From Flavobacterium humi (lineage in GTDB: Bacteria > Bacteroidota > Bacteroidia > Flavobacteriales > Flavobacteriaceae): a stretch of DNA of 64,000 nucleotides. The stretch covers positions 314,234 to 378,233 of the forward strand of contig NZ_SRLH01000001.1 of assembly GCF_004745595.1 (NCBI RefSeq), given 5' to 3'. Positions 18,028-26,843 of the stretch are shown piece by piece. The notes under the pieces are model-generated. The model ran no database searches. It was given only the letters and a program-made list of their open reading frames with translations, and was not told the DNA's origin. Position numbers and translations under genes: made by a program. Every line of letters begins with the position of its first letter. Within the stretch, counting starts at the first letter, position 1.

Positions 18028-18768
18028 ATGAAAATAATAGCCGTTATCCCCGCCCGATATGCTTCTACACGATTTCCTGCAAAACTGATGCAGGACCTGG
18101 GAGGGAAAACCGTTATTGTAAGGACATACGAAGCTGCGGTAAACACTCAATTATTTGATGATGTTTTTGTAGTTACCGATTCAGATAAGATTTATAATGA
18201 AATCATTTCCAATGGAGGAAAGGCCATCATGAGCATCAAGGAACACGAATCCGGGAGCGACCGAATCGCCGAAGCTATTGAAAACATGGAGGTTGATGTC
18301 GTTATCAATGTCCAGGGCGACGAGCCTTTCATCAACGCGGAACCGCTTGAAAAAGTAATTGAAGTTTTCAAAAACGACATACAAAAGGAAGTCGACCTAG
18401 CTTCGCTTATGTTTGAGATTAAAGATATTTCCGAAATCCAGAATCCCAATAATGTCAAGGTTATTGTAGACCAGAAAGGTTTTGCGCTGTATTTTTCACG
18501 TTCGGTCATTCCGTATCCGAGGGAAGAAAATGTGGGTGTGAGGTATATGAAACATATTGGTATCTATGCTTTTAGGAAAGAAGCCTTGTTGGATTTTTAC
18601 CGTTTGCCGATGCTATCGCTGGAAGCTTCCGAGAAATTGGAGCAGCTCCGTTACCTGGAATATGGAAAAAGGATCAAAATGGTGGAAACTACCCACGCCG
18701 GCATTGGGATCGATACCATAGAAGATTTGGAGAAGGCCAGGGAAATTCTTAAGAACCAAGTCAAGTGA
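18028..18768 (+). CDS. kdsB: 3-deoxy-manno-octulosonate cytidylyltransferase (CMP-KDO synthetase)
   Basis: A 246-residue enzyme that activates KDO with CTP for lipopolysaccharide inner-core assembly. It begins [27 protein letters not shown], the nucleotide-binding signature, and continues with [24 protein letters not shown] and [12 protein letters not shown], all KdsB hallmarks. Its stop overlaps the start of the next gene (TGATG), so the three genes behind it are probably read from the same transcript. The protein is cytoplasmic and of normal length. Confidence 0.95.
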   Translation: MKIIAVIPARYASTRFPAKLMQDLGGKTVIVRTYEAAVNTQLFDDVFVVTDSDKIYNEIISNGGKAIMSIKEHESGSDRIAEAIENMEVDVVINVQGDEPFINAEPLEKVIEVFKNDIQKEVDLASLMFEIKDISEIQNPNNVKVIVDQKGFALYFSRSVIPYPREENVGVRYMKHIGIYAFRKEALLDFYRLPMLSLEASEKLEQLRYLEYGKRIKMVETTHAGIGIDTIEDLEKAREILKNQVK

Positions 18769-20525
18769 TGGCTTTTAAAGACAAACTTCCAGTAAGTTAT
18801 TTACTGTTTACCAACAAAGGCAGGATTAACAGGTTGACTTACTTTACGGTATCGGTTTTTATATGGACCGCCTTTTACATTCTTTTCAATGTTCTGGAAT
18901 GGACTATTTCCTATTCGGCCACACTCGTATTATACCCTTTTTTATTCTGGGCTGTAATCGCAACAGCAACAAAAAGGTTGCATGACACTAATTATTCAGG
19001 GAAATTTCTAGCGATTGTCCTCATACCGGTTTTAGGTCCTTTGGTTTTGTTCTATCTATTGGCTTTTAAAAAAAGTAATGCGGGTAAAAACAAGTTTGGG
19101 CATAACCCAAATTTTGCTCCCGATTATTTTGAAAACGAATATACAGGTACGATTCCAGATTTGAAGCCAGAGGAAAGAATAATTGATGATGTCACGCAGT
19201 TGAATCCGATAATTGTGTCGGGAATAGAAACCCCGGAAAGTATTGAAAAACTTCAGGACATAATTAAAAATGCAGATAGGCCTGTCTCCATTGGAGGCGG
19301 AAGGTTTAGCATGGGCGGGCAAACGGCAAGTCCTTACAGCTTACATATAAATATGAGAAAGCTGGATAGAATAATTAATTTTTCAGTTGAAGAAAGAACT
19401 ATTGAAGTCGAATCCGGAATCCGGTGGTGTGATATTCAAAAGCTTATCGATCCGTTTGGTTTAAGTGTCAAAACAATGCAGACTTATGCCAATTTTACCG
19501 TAGGAGGAGCATTAAGTGTCAATTGCCACGGCCGTTATATAGGTTTGGGCGCACTTATTTTATCGGTAAGATCGATAGCTATAATTTTAGAAAACGGAGA
19601 ACTGAAACAGGCTTCACGGGAAGAAAATGCAGATTTATTTTTTGCTTCCATTGGCTGTTATAACGCGATTGGGGTTATAGCCAGTGCTACGTTCGACCTG
19701 GAAGAAAACAGTAGGGTAGAACGTACTCATACACTGATAGATAGAAAGGCTTATCCGGCTTTTTTCTTTACTAAAATAAGAGAGAATAAGGATATCGTTT
19801 TTCATAATGGAGACATGTATCCTCCATCTTTTAAAAAAATAAGAGGGGTCAGTTGGGCAAAAACAGAAAAAAATACGACGGAGAAAAACCGATTAATGCC
19901 TCTTGAAGCTTCTTATCCGCTGGAAAGATATTTTATTGGAGCTTTCAGTAAAAGTAAATTTGGCAAATGGAGGAGGCAATATATTTACGATCCGCTGTTG
20001 TTTTACAAAACTAAAGTTCATTGGCGGAATTACGAAGCCGGTTATGATGTAGCAGAATTAGAACCCGAATCAAGAAAGCACAATACCTATGTTTTACAGG
20101 AGTATTTTATTCCTGTTGGGCAATTTGATACATTTACGGATGCGATGAGTGAAATATTTCACAGGCATAAAGTAAATGTGATTAATGTTTCCATAAGGCA
20201 CGCCCATAAAGATGATGGTTCATTACTGGCATGGGCAAGGGAAGAAGTATTTGCTTTTGTAATTTGGTACAAGCAAAATACAGATGCTGTTGAAAAAAAC
20301 AAAGTTGGAGTATGGACAAGAGAGCTGATAAATGCAGCCATCTCTGTGGAAGGTTCTTATTATTTGCCTTACCAAGCCCATGCAACGAATGCACAATTTC
20401 ATCAGGCTTATCCGGACGCCGCAAGATTAATGGAATTAAAATCGAAAATGGACCCGAAATATAAATTTAGAAATATAATCTGGGATACATATTACCAACC
20501 TAAACAAAATGAATATGACCAATAA
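18768..20525 (+). CDS. DUF805-like membrane domain fused to FAD-linked oxidoreductase
   Basis: A two-part protein of 585 residues. Residues 1-110 form a small multi-helix membrane domain with KLPVSYLLFTNKGRINRLTYF and ATKRLHDTNYSGKF, resembling DUF805. From about residue 145 comes an FAD-binding domain of the VAO/ALO type: RPVSIGGGRFSMGGQT, VESGIRWCDIQKLI, YANFTVGGALSVNCHGRY. The C-terminal part resembles D-arabinono-1,4-lactone oxidases, ending HPDAARLMELK-like YPDAARLMELKSKMDPKYKF. It is thus a membrane-tethered oxidase or dehydrogenase of unknown substrate. ATG at 18768 is preferred; GTG at 18765 is possible. It overlaps kdsB by one base and the next gene by 17 bp. Confidence 0.82.
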   Translation: MAFKDKLPVSYLLFTNKGRINRLTYFTVSVFIWTAFYILFNVLEWTISYSATLVLYPFLFWAVIATATKRLHDTNYSGKFLAIVLIPVLGPLVLFYLLAFKKSNAGKNKFGHNPNFAPDYFENEYTGTIPDLKPEERIIDDVTQLNPIIVSGIETPESIEKLQDIIKNADRPVSIGGGRFSMGGQTASPYSLHINMRKLDRIINFSVEERTIEVESGIRWCDIQKLIDPFGLSVKTMQTYANFTVGGALSVNCHGRYIGLGALILSVRSIAIILENGELKQASREENADLFFASIGCYNAIGVIASATFDLEENSRVERTHTLIDRKAYPAFFFTKIRENKDIVFHNGDMYPPSFKKIRGVSWAKTEKNTTEKNRLMPLEASYPLERYFIGAFSKSKFGKWRRQYIYDPLLFYKTKVHWRNYEAGYDVAELEPESRKHNTYVLQEYFIPVGQFDTFTDAMSEIFHRHKVNVINVSIRHAHKDDGSLLAWAREEVFAFVIWYKQNTDAVEKNKVGVWTRELINAAISVEGSYYLPYQAHATNAQFHQAYPDAARLMELKSKMDPKYKFRNIIWDTYYQPKQNEYDQ

Positions 20526-21375
20526 ACCATCGCAATTTAAAGCCGTATTTTCAGATACAAAATGGAGTGATGATTTTTACCGTTTTTTGCAGGTTATTTT
20601 CCACCTGTATCCTGAAGATAAATTTCACCACCTTATTGCCAAAACCGCCAAAGAGAAAGTTTCGGATGAGGAAATATTCAGGTCCGTGCAGCATAATTTG
20701 CCTAAAATTAAGCCATTCCTTTCCGAATTGACTTTCGCTTTGCCAGCTTTGAAAAAGCAAAAAAAAGAAATGTCAAACCAGGTTTTACAGCTCCTGGGAA
20801 ACAAAACCACTATTGATGGCTATCTGGAAATAGGTTCTACCGGACGCTACATAAGTGAACTGAAAAAGCATATCAAACTCAAAGGTAAAATTTTCCTGAC
20901 CAACGATATTGAGCCCAGTAACGCAATTGGTGATATTATGGAAAGAGGGCAATTCAGGAAAATGGGGCGTTTTTTCAATTTGAACAATTACCAGCCTATT
21001 ACCCAGGCGGAGATTGCCGATGAAAGCATAGACCTGGTAACATGCCACATAGGACTGCACCATTGCCCGCCTGATTTATTGGAAGGTTATTTAAAATCGA
21101 TTAAAAGGATCCTGAGAAAAGACGGTTTGTTTATTATCAGGGACCATGATGTCAAAACAGATGAAATGGCAACATTCGTTTCGTTGGTCCATACCGTTTT
21201 TAATTTAGGATTGAAGGTTTCATGGGATATCGATAAGACGGAATTCAAATCATTCAAACCTGTAGAAGAATGGGCCGCCATTATTTCAAGTTATGGTTTC
21301 CAGGACATGGGCAAACGGATATTGCAGGAGAGAGATCCTTCAGACAATACATTAATGGGTTTTATAAAGCTTTAA
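20509..21375 (+). CDS. SAM-dependent methyltransferase (class I)
   Basis: A 288-residue protein. The first 100 residues are a helical region without a recognised motif. The methyltransferase core follows: DGYLEIGSTGRYISELKKH (motif I, with a G-S-T-G variant), FLTNDIEPSNAIGDI, ESIDLVTCHIGLHHCPPD and LLRKDGLFIIRDHD-type LRKDGLFIIRDHD. The target is unknown. The start overlaps the FAD oxidoreductase by 17 bp and the next gene begins 2 bp after its stop, so coupled expression is likely. The oxidase/methyltransferase pairing suggests modification of a small molecule, lipid or glycan; this is inference. Confidence 0.82.
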   Translation: MNMTNKPSQFKAVFSDTKWSDDFYRFLQVIFHLYPEDKFHHLIAKTAKEKVSDEEIFRSVQHNLPKIKPFLSELTFALPALKKQKKEMSNQVLQLLGNKTTIDGYLEIGSTGRYISELKKHIKLKGKIFLTNDIEPSNAIGDIMERGQFRKMGRFFNLNNYQPITQAEIADESIDLVTCHIGLHHCPPDLLEGYLKSIKRILRKDGLFIIRDHDVKTDEMATFVSLVHTVFNLGLKVSWDIDKTEFKSFKPVEEWAAIISSYGFQDMGKRILQERDPSDNTLMGFIKL

Positions 21376-21377
21376 AA

Positions 21378-22463
21378 ATGAAACGCTTACGAATATTAAC
21401 ATTTTGCTCCCTTATTTTGGCAGCTGTCATTTTCTTTACCAAAAAAAGAAACCCGACAACTATTGCCCAGGGAAATGGATTGGTGATACAGAAGAAGTGG
21501 CTGCAAATCAACAAAAACCCCCAAACACCACTAAAAAGCATTCGCCCGGCCGATCAGACATTCTTGACTTTTCCGGAATGGTATTTGGTATTCAGCCCGG
21601 AAGAACAGGCCGATTATTTCAAAAGGAAAACATCCACCGGCTTTCCTTTTATGAGCCATACCCGGCAAATTTGGGAAGGGTATTACATTGTAAATGAGCA
21701 GATAAAATATAATTTCCCTACCAATACAGGCTATCATTTTATGATAGGAGTGATCGGGACAAGTGCTTCTCTGGAATATTCTATGAAAGCATGGTATGAA
21801 ACAATAATAGGCCGCTTAACAGATACAGATCAGGTCGTTACAGATGAAGACCGGTTTAATGCCAAGTATGCGAAGGACTATGTTGATTTTATAAAAGACA
21901 GGCCATGGTATGAATTTGATTTCAAGAGCCAATTGGTCTCTTTTTGGTCTGAACCTTCTTTTTTGGGAAATCATTTTTTTCGGAAAATGGAGCGCAAATA
22001 CCTGCTTACTTCAGAGTTAATGGTAAAATTCGCTTATGGCAAACTAATAGGGCTGGGCACAGAAACCGTATATGACCAGGCATTGCCTACAACCGAAGTG
22101 TTGGTAAGTTCGGTTCCGGTAGCGGTTCCGGGTTTACAAATCATTACAAAATATACGGACAAATCAGCATTAATAAGCCTTCCCCGTTATGACAAATTTA
22201 ATCCCGCGATTGTAGATTTGGCAAGAAATGGGTTTATCTTTAAAGAAATAGCCGGGAATAATTCGGCCATATTGCTTACGATTTTAGTTTCACCAGATGA
22301 AAAAACAACAATCAAAAATGCACAAATTGTTTTCAAACAGCCATTTGCATCTAATCCGAAGATGGAACGAATCGCTTTGGCAGTTCCTGTAAAAGAGCTG
22401 AATACATTGCTTTTGCAGTTAGATGCTGATAAAATTAAGATTGAGCATATTTTTGATTTTTAG
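21378..22463 (+). CDS. Membrane-anchored protein of unknown function
   Basis: A 361-residue protein starting MKRLRILTFCSLILAAVIFFT, an uncleaved anchor or signal. I chose ATG 21378 because it directly precedes this hydrophobic segment and lies 2 bp behind the methyltransferase stop; the in-frame upstream extension overlaps that gene. The body has TFLTFPEWYLVFSPEEQADYF, FPFMSHTRQIWEGYY, GVIGTSASLEYSMKAWYE and RPWYEFDFKSQL. I recognise no family domain. It is the last gene of the kdsB-oxidase-methyltransferase cluster and converges with the spermidine-synthase-like gene. Confidence 0.75.
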   Translation: MKRLRILTFCSLILAAVIFFTKKRNPTTIAQGNGLVIQKKWLQINKNPQTPLKSIRPADQTFLTFPEWYLVFSPEEQADYFKRKTSTGFPFMSHTRQIWEGYYIVNEQIKYNFPTNTGYHFMIGVIGTSASLEYSMKAWYETIIGRLTDTDQVVTDEDRFNAKYAKDYVDFIKDRPWYEFDFKSQLVSFWSEPSFLGNHFFRKMERKYLLTSELMVKFAYGKLIGLGTETVYDQALPTTEVLVSSVPVAVPGLQIITKYTDKSALISLPRYDKFNPAIVDLARNGFIFKEIAGNNSAILLTILVSPDEKTTIKNAQIVFKQPFASNPKMERIALAVPVKELNTLLLQLDADKIKIEHIFDF

Positions 22464-22483
22464 GAAGATTACCGGCTAACGGT

Positions 22484-23146
22484 TTATTTCTCCCAAACAA
22501 ACAATTCATTATCTCCTTCAATATTTGAAAATTTCCGGATTGTTTTGCACTTGTCCTCAAGCAGTTGCAGGTAATTGGCATTCCTGATCTGGTCGCTGTT
22601 TGTCGATACGATTGTATTGAAAAGCACGGTTCCTGTTTCAGTAAGGCAATCCAGGATGTTTGCGGTGAACTTTTCATCAAACAAAAAACCGGGCATTACA
22701 TTATCCTGGAAAATATCAATAATGACCAAATCAAATTTCTGAGTGGTTTGCTGCACGAAACTTTGCGCGTCACCAATAATGATTTCCAGGTTTTCAATTT
22801 GGTCTAACCCAAAATAACGATTGGCCAGGTCAATGGCAACTTTATCCAGTTCGACTCCGGTTATTTTCCCTTTATAGCCAACTTCGTCAATTAGCGATTT
22901 AATGACGCTTCCGCCTGCAACACCAAGAACGGCAATATGTTTGCACGCTTTCACTTTTTCAAAACCGATTTTCAAAAGCCCAAATTTTAATACTTTTTGC
23001 AGGCTTCCATACGAAAAATTGGTGTTCTTGGAATCCAGGACCAATTGGCCGTTATTCCAGGCAATTTCCAGGCTAGTATTGATTTCCGATTTTTTTTGAT
23101 GTATTTTTATAGGGATAATGAAGCTTAAAAACTTTTTGATATTCAT
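22484..23146 (-). CDS. Spermidine-synthase-like methyltransferase-fold protein
   Basis: A 220-residue protein with the spermidine/spermine synthase fold: GSLQKVLKFGLLKIGF, HIAVLGVAGGSVIKSLIDEVGYKGKITGVELD (nucleotide-binding loop), NLEIIIGDAQSFVQ and FDLVIIDIFQDNVMPGFLF. It lacks the N-terminal beta domain of true spermidine synthases and the classical catalytic block is changed (IDIFQD), so it need not make polyamine. Such SpeE-like proteins are common in Bacteroidota and uncharacterised. It diverges from the acyltransferase gene. Confidence 0.75.
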   Translation of the reverse strand: MNIKKFLSFIIPIKIHQKKSEINTSLEIAWNNGQLVLDSKNTNFSYGSLQKVLKFGLLKIGFEKVKACKHIAVLGVAGGSVIKSLIDEVGYKGKITGVELDKVAIDLANRYFGLDQIENLEIIIGDAQSFVQQTTQKFDLVIIDIFQDNVMPGFLFDEKFTANILDCLTETGTVLFNTIVSTNSDQIRNANYLQLLEDKCKTIRKFSNIEGDNELFVWEK

Positions 23147-23178
23147 TATTTTTCATTTTCTATTCGTAAATATAATGC

Positions 23179-23186
23179 TATTTTTG
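23179..23186 (+). promoter_or_regulatory. Probable acyltransferase promoter -7 box
   Basis: TATTTTTG fits TAnnTTTG and ends 14 bases before the acyltransferase ATG at 23201. Confidence 0.55.
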
Positions 23187-23200
23187 GCCAAATTTTCGCT

Positions 23201-23773
23201 ATGAAAAAAAAGATATACCAATTTATTTTCTTCAGGTTGATGGGGTGGGAAATAAAAGGAACCCTTTCTCCGGAAATTAAGAAATGCATTATGATTGTTG
23301 TGCCCCATACGAGTTGGCATGATTTTTACATCGGCCTTTTTGCCAGAGGGATCATTGGCTTGGAAATGAATTGGGTAGGGAAGAAAGAATTGTTCCAATT
23401 TCCCTTTGGAGCCTATTTCCGATGGATGGGAGGCGAGCCGCTCAACAGGAAAAAAAATGAAAATAAGGTAGATGCCATTGCCGATGTTTTTAAAAACAAA
23501 GAAACTTTCCGTTTGGCCATTGCTCCGGAAGGCACCCGGAAAAAAGTAGACGAATGGAAAACCGGGTTTTATTACATCGCGTTGCAAGCGGGTATTCCGA
23601 TAATCCCGATCGCTTTTGATTTTGGTAAGAAGGAAGTGAAAATTTCCGCGCCATTTTTCCCAACCGGAAATAAAGAGGCAGATTTTGAAGCTTTAGGAAA
23701 AAACTACGTCGGTGTTACCGGTAGGATTCCTGAATATAGTTTTGTTCCAAAAAATAATCATTCGGGAGTATAG
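23201..23773 (+). CDS. PlsC-type acyltransferase
   Basis: A 190-residue lysophospholipid/glycerol-phosphate-type acyltransferase. The catalytic H-x4-D motif is seen in VVPHTSWHDFYIG, and the second family block is IAPEGTRKKVDEWKTGFYYIA, followed by GIPIIPIAFDFGKKEV. The short length is typical of the small Bacteroidota acyltransferases. It likely adds an acyl chain to a lipid head group at the inner membrane; the acceptor is not determinable. Its 3' end overlaps the convergent XRE regulator gene by 16 bp. Confidence 0.85.
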   Translation: MKKKIYQFIFFRLMGWEIKGTLSPEIKKCIMIVVPHTSWHDFYIGLFARGIIGLEMNWVGKKELFQFPFGAYFRWMGGEPLNRKKNENKVDAIADVFKNKETFRLAIAPEGTRKKVDEWKTGFYYIALQAGIPIIPIAFDFGKKEVKISAPFFPTGNKEADFEALGKNYVGVTGRIPEYSFVPKNNHSGV

Positions 23774-24237
23774 TTCCTAAACGTCCCGTTTTTATAAAAA
23801 ACCACAATTCGGTCAATTTCCGGATTGTTTTGGGGATTGTCCAAAATTCGCGTATTTGAAAAATTATTTAAAAAATTTTCATTTACGCGATTTTTTTCAG
23901 GCATAGGATCATCCGAAAATAAATCAGGCTGATTTTCCGTTTTGGTTTCCGGGGCTGCATCTTTTTCAGTTAGGGTGGCAGAGACTGGAAAACTATCATG
24001 ATTACTTTCAGATTTTGGAAAATTACCTTTTCCATTTAAGATCCAATACAAATCTACTTCCGGAAAATTCTCTACAATTTTTAAAATCAAATCAAGACTT
24101 GGCTTGTTCCTTCCAGACAAAAGGTGAGACAAGCTGGACCTTTGCACACCCACTTTATCTGCAAAAGCAGAGGCAGACAAGGAGTAATAATCCAAGATTA
24201 TTTCAAGTCTTTTAATAAAATCATCAATGTTTACCAT
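23758..24237 (-). CDS. XRE-family transcriptional regulator
   Basis: A 159-residue protein with a Cro/CI-type helix-turn-helix at about 5-70: LEIILDYYSLSASAFADKVGVQRSSLSHLLSGRNKPSLDLILKI in two adjoining helical blocks, then YWILNGKGNFP. Residues 75-159 are a hydrophilic linker (many E, K, P, N) and a short conserved end (IDRIVVFYKNGTFRNYTP). Its start codon lies inside a palindrome TTTACCATTGTAAA (24230-24243), the first of several such sites extending toward the divergent peptidase gene. This points to negative autoregulation, by inference. It converges with the acyltransferase with a 16-bp overlap. Confidence 0.88.
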   Translation of the reverse strand: MVNIDDFIKRLEIILDYYSLSASAFADKVGVQRSSLSHLLSGRNKPSLDLILKIVENFPEVDLYWILNGKGNFPKSESNHDSFPVSATLTEKDAAPETKTENQPDLFSDDPMPEKNRVNENFLNNFSNTRILDNPQNNPEIDRIVVFYKNGTFRNYTPE

Positions 24238-24525
24238 TGTAAATTAATTTAGTAATGATTGTAAGTTACAAATGTAAACAAAAGAAATGAAATAACCTAT
24301 TTTACAATTGTAAAAAGGATAATAAGTTATTATTTAAGTTTATATAAAACACTTTAAGTATTTGATATTTAAAACTTTAAATTAGAATAATGCATTTGTA
24401 AATTTAATATATTACTAAGTGTTGCGTAGGTTTATCAACGGCAATTAAAACTGTTTACAAAAGTAATTAAACCTGCATTTTCTCTTGTTTACAATTGTAA
24501 AAAATAAGATGTTTACTTTTGTAAA
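24230..24525. promoter_or_regulatory. Set of TTTACAnnTGTAAA-like palindromes between XRE regulator and M14 peptidase
   Basis: The 302-bp divergent region (24238-24539) holds no gene. It has repeated 14-bp dyads: TTTACCATTGTAAA at 24230 (covering the regulator start codon), GTTACAAATGTAAA-type at 24266, a perfect TTTACAATTGTAAA at 24301 and again at 24488, a looser TTTACAAAAGTAAT at 24454, and TTTACTTTTGTAAA at 24512. A further half-site (TTTGTAAAT) is near 24395. The last copy ends 14 bp before the peptidase ATG. The arrangement looks like cooperative operators for the adjacent XRE protein; binding itself is inferred. Confidence 0.72.
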
Positions 24526-24539
24526 TAGAAAAACAGGCT

Positions 24540-25694
24540 ATGGATTTTATTACATTATTCTCAGAAATCAAAGAATCAAAATTATTCGGCAGGTATATTG
24601 CAAACGACCATATTGAGCCGATACTTGAGGGGCTTCCGGCTGAATTTGAGGTTTCAACCATCGGTAAATCTGTAAAAGGAAAACCTATTTATGCTGTTAC
24701 TGTCGGCACCGGAACAACCAAGATATTGATGTGGTCCCAAATGCACGGAAATGAATCGACAACAACTAAGGCATTATTTGACCTGTTTAGTTTCTTGAAG
24801 ACTGACAGCCCGGAATCGACCCTTATCAAAAATAAATACACCTTATTATGTATCCCGATATTAAACCCGGATGGTGCCGAGGCTTATACTCGCGTAAATG
24901 CCAATGAAATTGATCTAAACCGGGATTCGGTAAACCTGTCGCAACCGGAAAGCAGGCTTATAAGGAAAATGTTCGAAACTTTCAACCCTGATGTATGCTA
25001 TAACCTGCACGATCAGCGAACTATTTTTGCGGCCGGAGAAACAAGGAATCCGGCTACGGTGTCTTTTTTGGCGCCGGCCTACAATGAAAACAGGGATATT
25101 AATGCTGTCCGGCAAAAAGCAATCAATATTATTGTGGCTATGAATCGGGAACTGCAAAAACACATTCCTAACCAGGTAGGGCGTTTTGATGACTCGTTTA
25201 ATATCAATTGTATAGGAGATATGTTTCAATCGTTGAATGTTCCTACAATCTTGTTCGAAGCCGGTCATTTTCAGGAAGATTACCAAAGGGAGGAAACCCG
25301 GAAATATATCTTCATCGCATTCCTGTCAAGCTTGCTAAATTGTTATGAAAACATCAATTCTGATGAAAATATCGAATTGTATTTAAACATTCCTCAAAAT
25401 AAGGCTATTTTTTACGACTTTGTTTATAGAAAATTCAAAATAATTTGCAATTCATTAAATATAATCACTAACTTTGCCGCCCATTACAAAGAAAAACTGG
25501 TTGATAATAAAATCGTGTTTGAAGCGTTCTTTACCGAAGTAGGTGAGGAAATAGAGCATTTCGGACACCAGGAATATGACGGAAACGGCGGAATTTACTC
25601 GGACGATACCAATAATGTTCCAATTATTAACAAAAAAGCGGATTTTTATTTAAATAAAAACATAGAATTTGTTAATGGTTTGATGAAAATGTAA
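24540..25694 (+). CDS. M14-family zinc carboxypeptidase-like protein
   Basis: A 384-residue metallopeptidase-fold protein. The zinc ligands of family M14 can be read: H69 and E72 in SQMHGNEST, and H157 in CYNLHDQR; the catalytic glutamate candidate is E240 in TILFEAGHF. The conserved DLNRD substrate loop is also present. No signal peptide is seen, so unlike most M14 enzymes it is probably cytoplasmic. The C-terminal 130 residues (from about 255) have no family motif I know. It is divergent from the XRE regulator across a set of palindromes, one of them just upstream of the start, suggesting repression by that regulator. Confidence 0.85.
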   Translation: MDFITLFSEIKESKLFGRYIANDHIEPILEGLPAEFEVSTIGKSVKGKPIYAVTVGTGTTKILMWSQMHGNESTTTKALFDLFSFLKTDSPESTLIKNKYTLLCIPILNPDGAEAYTRVNANEIDLNRDSVNLSQPESRLIRKMFETFNPDVCYNLHDQRTIFAAGETRNPATVSFLAPAYNENRDINAVRQKAINIIVAMNRELQKHIPNQVGRFDDSFNINCIGDMFQSLNVPTILFEAGHFQEDYQREETRKYIFIAFLSSLLNCYENINSDENIELYLNIPQNKAIFYDFVYRKFKIICNSLNIITNFAAHYKEKLVDNKIVFEAFFTEVGEEIEHFGHQEYDGNGGIYSDDTNNVPIINKKADFYLNKNIEFVNGLMKM

Positions 25695-25772
25695 TAAATT
25701 TGTTACTATTTTAATCAAAATTTAATTTTTGAGTTTTATTACTAAAGAAAATATAATATTAAATAGCTAATT

Positions 25773-26252
25773 ATGAGTAAGTTTCGTTTAGATGAAGTTG
25801 ACCATCAAATTCTTGACATGTTAATTGATAATACAAGAATTCCATTTACAGACATCGCAAAAAAATTGTTAATTTCAGCAGGGACTGTACATGTTCGAGT
25901 AAAAAAATTAGAAGATGCAGGAATTATTCAAGGTTCTTCCTTAACCCTTGACTATGAAAAGTTAGGTTACTCATTTATCGCATATGTTGGTGTGTTTTTG
26001 AATAATACCTCCCAAACGAAATTCGTATTGGAAAGAATCAACGAAATTCCTTACGTAACGGTTGCTCACGTGACTACAGGTAAGTTTAATATCTTTTGTA
26101 AAATAAGAGCTCAGGATACAAAACATGCAAAAGACGTAATTTACATGATTGATGATATTGATGGTGTGTACAGGACCGAAACGATGATTTCCCTTGATGA
26201 AAGCATCAACGACAAAAAAAGACTGATGCATACGATTTTTAAAAATATGTAA
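25773..26252 (+). CDS. Lrp/AsnC-family transcriptional regulator
   Basis: A 159-residue regulator. The N-terminal winged helix reads LDEVDHQILDMLIDNTRIPF then TDIAKKLLISAGTVHVRVKKLEDAGIIQG. The C-terminal RAM (ligand-sensing) domain runs YSFIAYVGVFLNN to DIDGVYRTETMISLDE. Lrp/AsnC proteins act as octamers and respond to amino acids. It is a single-gene unit: 78 bp separate it from the peptidase gene and a strong terminator follows 6 bp after its stop. Effector and targets are unknown. Confidence 0.94.
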   Translation: MSKFRLDEVDHQILDMLIDNTRIPFTDIAKKLLISAGTVHVRVKKLEDAGIIQGSSLTLDYEKLGYSFIAYVGVFLNNTSQTKFVLERINEIPYVTVAHVTTGKFNIFCKIRAQDTKHAKDVIYMIDDIDGVYRTETMISLDESINDKKRLMHTIFKNM

Positions 26253-26257
26253 TTCCT

Positions 26258-26285
26258 AAAGACCTTTTTTAAGGTCTTTTTTTTT
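26258..26285 (+). terminator. Rho-independent terminator of the Lrp/AsnC gene
   Basis: Stem AAAGACCTT / AAGGTCTTT with a TTTT loop, followed by an uninterrupted T run. Confidence 0.88.
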
Positions 26286-26296
26286 ATTTTTAAAGT

Positions 26297-26809
26297 ATGA
26301 AAAATTTACTTGAAACCGATTATGCTCCTTATTATTCATTATACATCGATCAGGTGGAAGAAGAGGATTGCATTGAAGCTTTGGAAGAAAACATGACTGA
26401 TTTTGTTCAGTTTATTGAAGACATCCCTTCCGAAAAGCATGAATACCGCTACCAGCCGGAAAAATGGTCTATTAAGGAAATCGTACAGCACATTATAGAT
26501 GCCGAACGTATTTTCGCCTATCGCGCCTTGCGGTTTGCCCGTTTTGATAAAACACCTGTTCCTGGATTTGAAGAAAACGATTATGTCCCTGTTAGCGAAT
26601 CCGATAAAAGGGAAATGAGCGATTTGCTGCAGGAATTCCTGTTGGTTAGGAAATCAACAATCAAATTATTTGAGAGTTTTTCAGAAGGAATGCTTTCTAA
26701 TAAAGGTACGGCTTCCGGGCACGAAATTAAGGTCCTGGCACTCGGATTTATAATTTCAGGGCATGCCATCCATCATCAGAAAGTGATTCGGGAACGGTAT
26801 TTGAAATAA
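26297..26809 (+). CDS. DinB-family protein
   Basis: A 170-residue four-helix-bundle protein of the DinB/YfiT superfamily. Landmarks are YRYQPEKWSIKEIVQHIIDAER (first metal-ligand histidine), YRALRFARFD and GHAIHHQKVIRERYL with the C-terminal HxxxH-like histidines. Members include metal-dependent thiol transferases, but most in Bacteroidota are uncharacterised. It is flanked by terminators on both sides, so it is a separate transcription unit. Confidence 0.86.
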   Translation: MKNLLETDYAPYYSLYIDQVEEEDCIEALEENMTDFVQFIEDIPSEKHEYRYQPEKWSIKEIVQHIIDAERIFAYRALRFARFDKTPVPGFEENDYVPVSESDKREMSDLLQEFLLVRKSTIKLFESFSEGMLSNKGTASGHEIKVLALGFIISGHAIHHQKVIRERYLK

Positions 26810-26812
26810 AAT

Positions 26813-26843
26813 AAAACTCTTTAAGTAATTAAAGAGTTTTTTT
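26813..26843. terminator. Terminator after the DinB gene
   Basis: A 12-bp perfect stem, AAAACTCTTTAA / TTAAAGAGTTTT, with a GTAA loop and a T run at 26837-26843. Confidence 0.85.
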
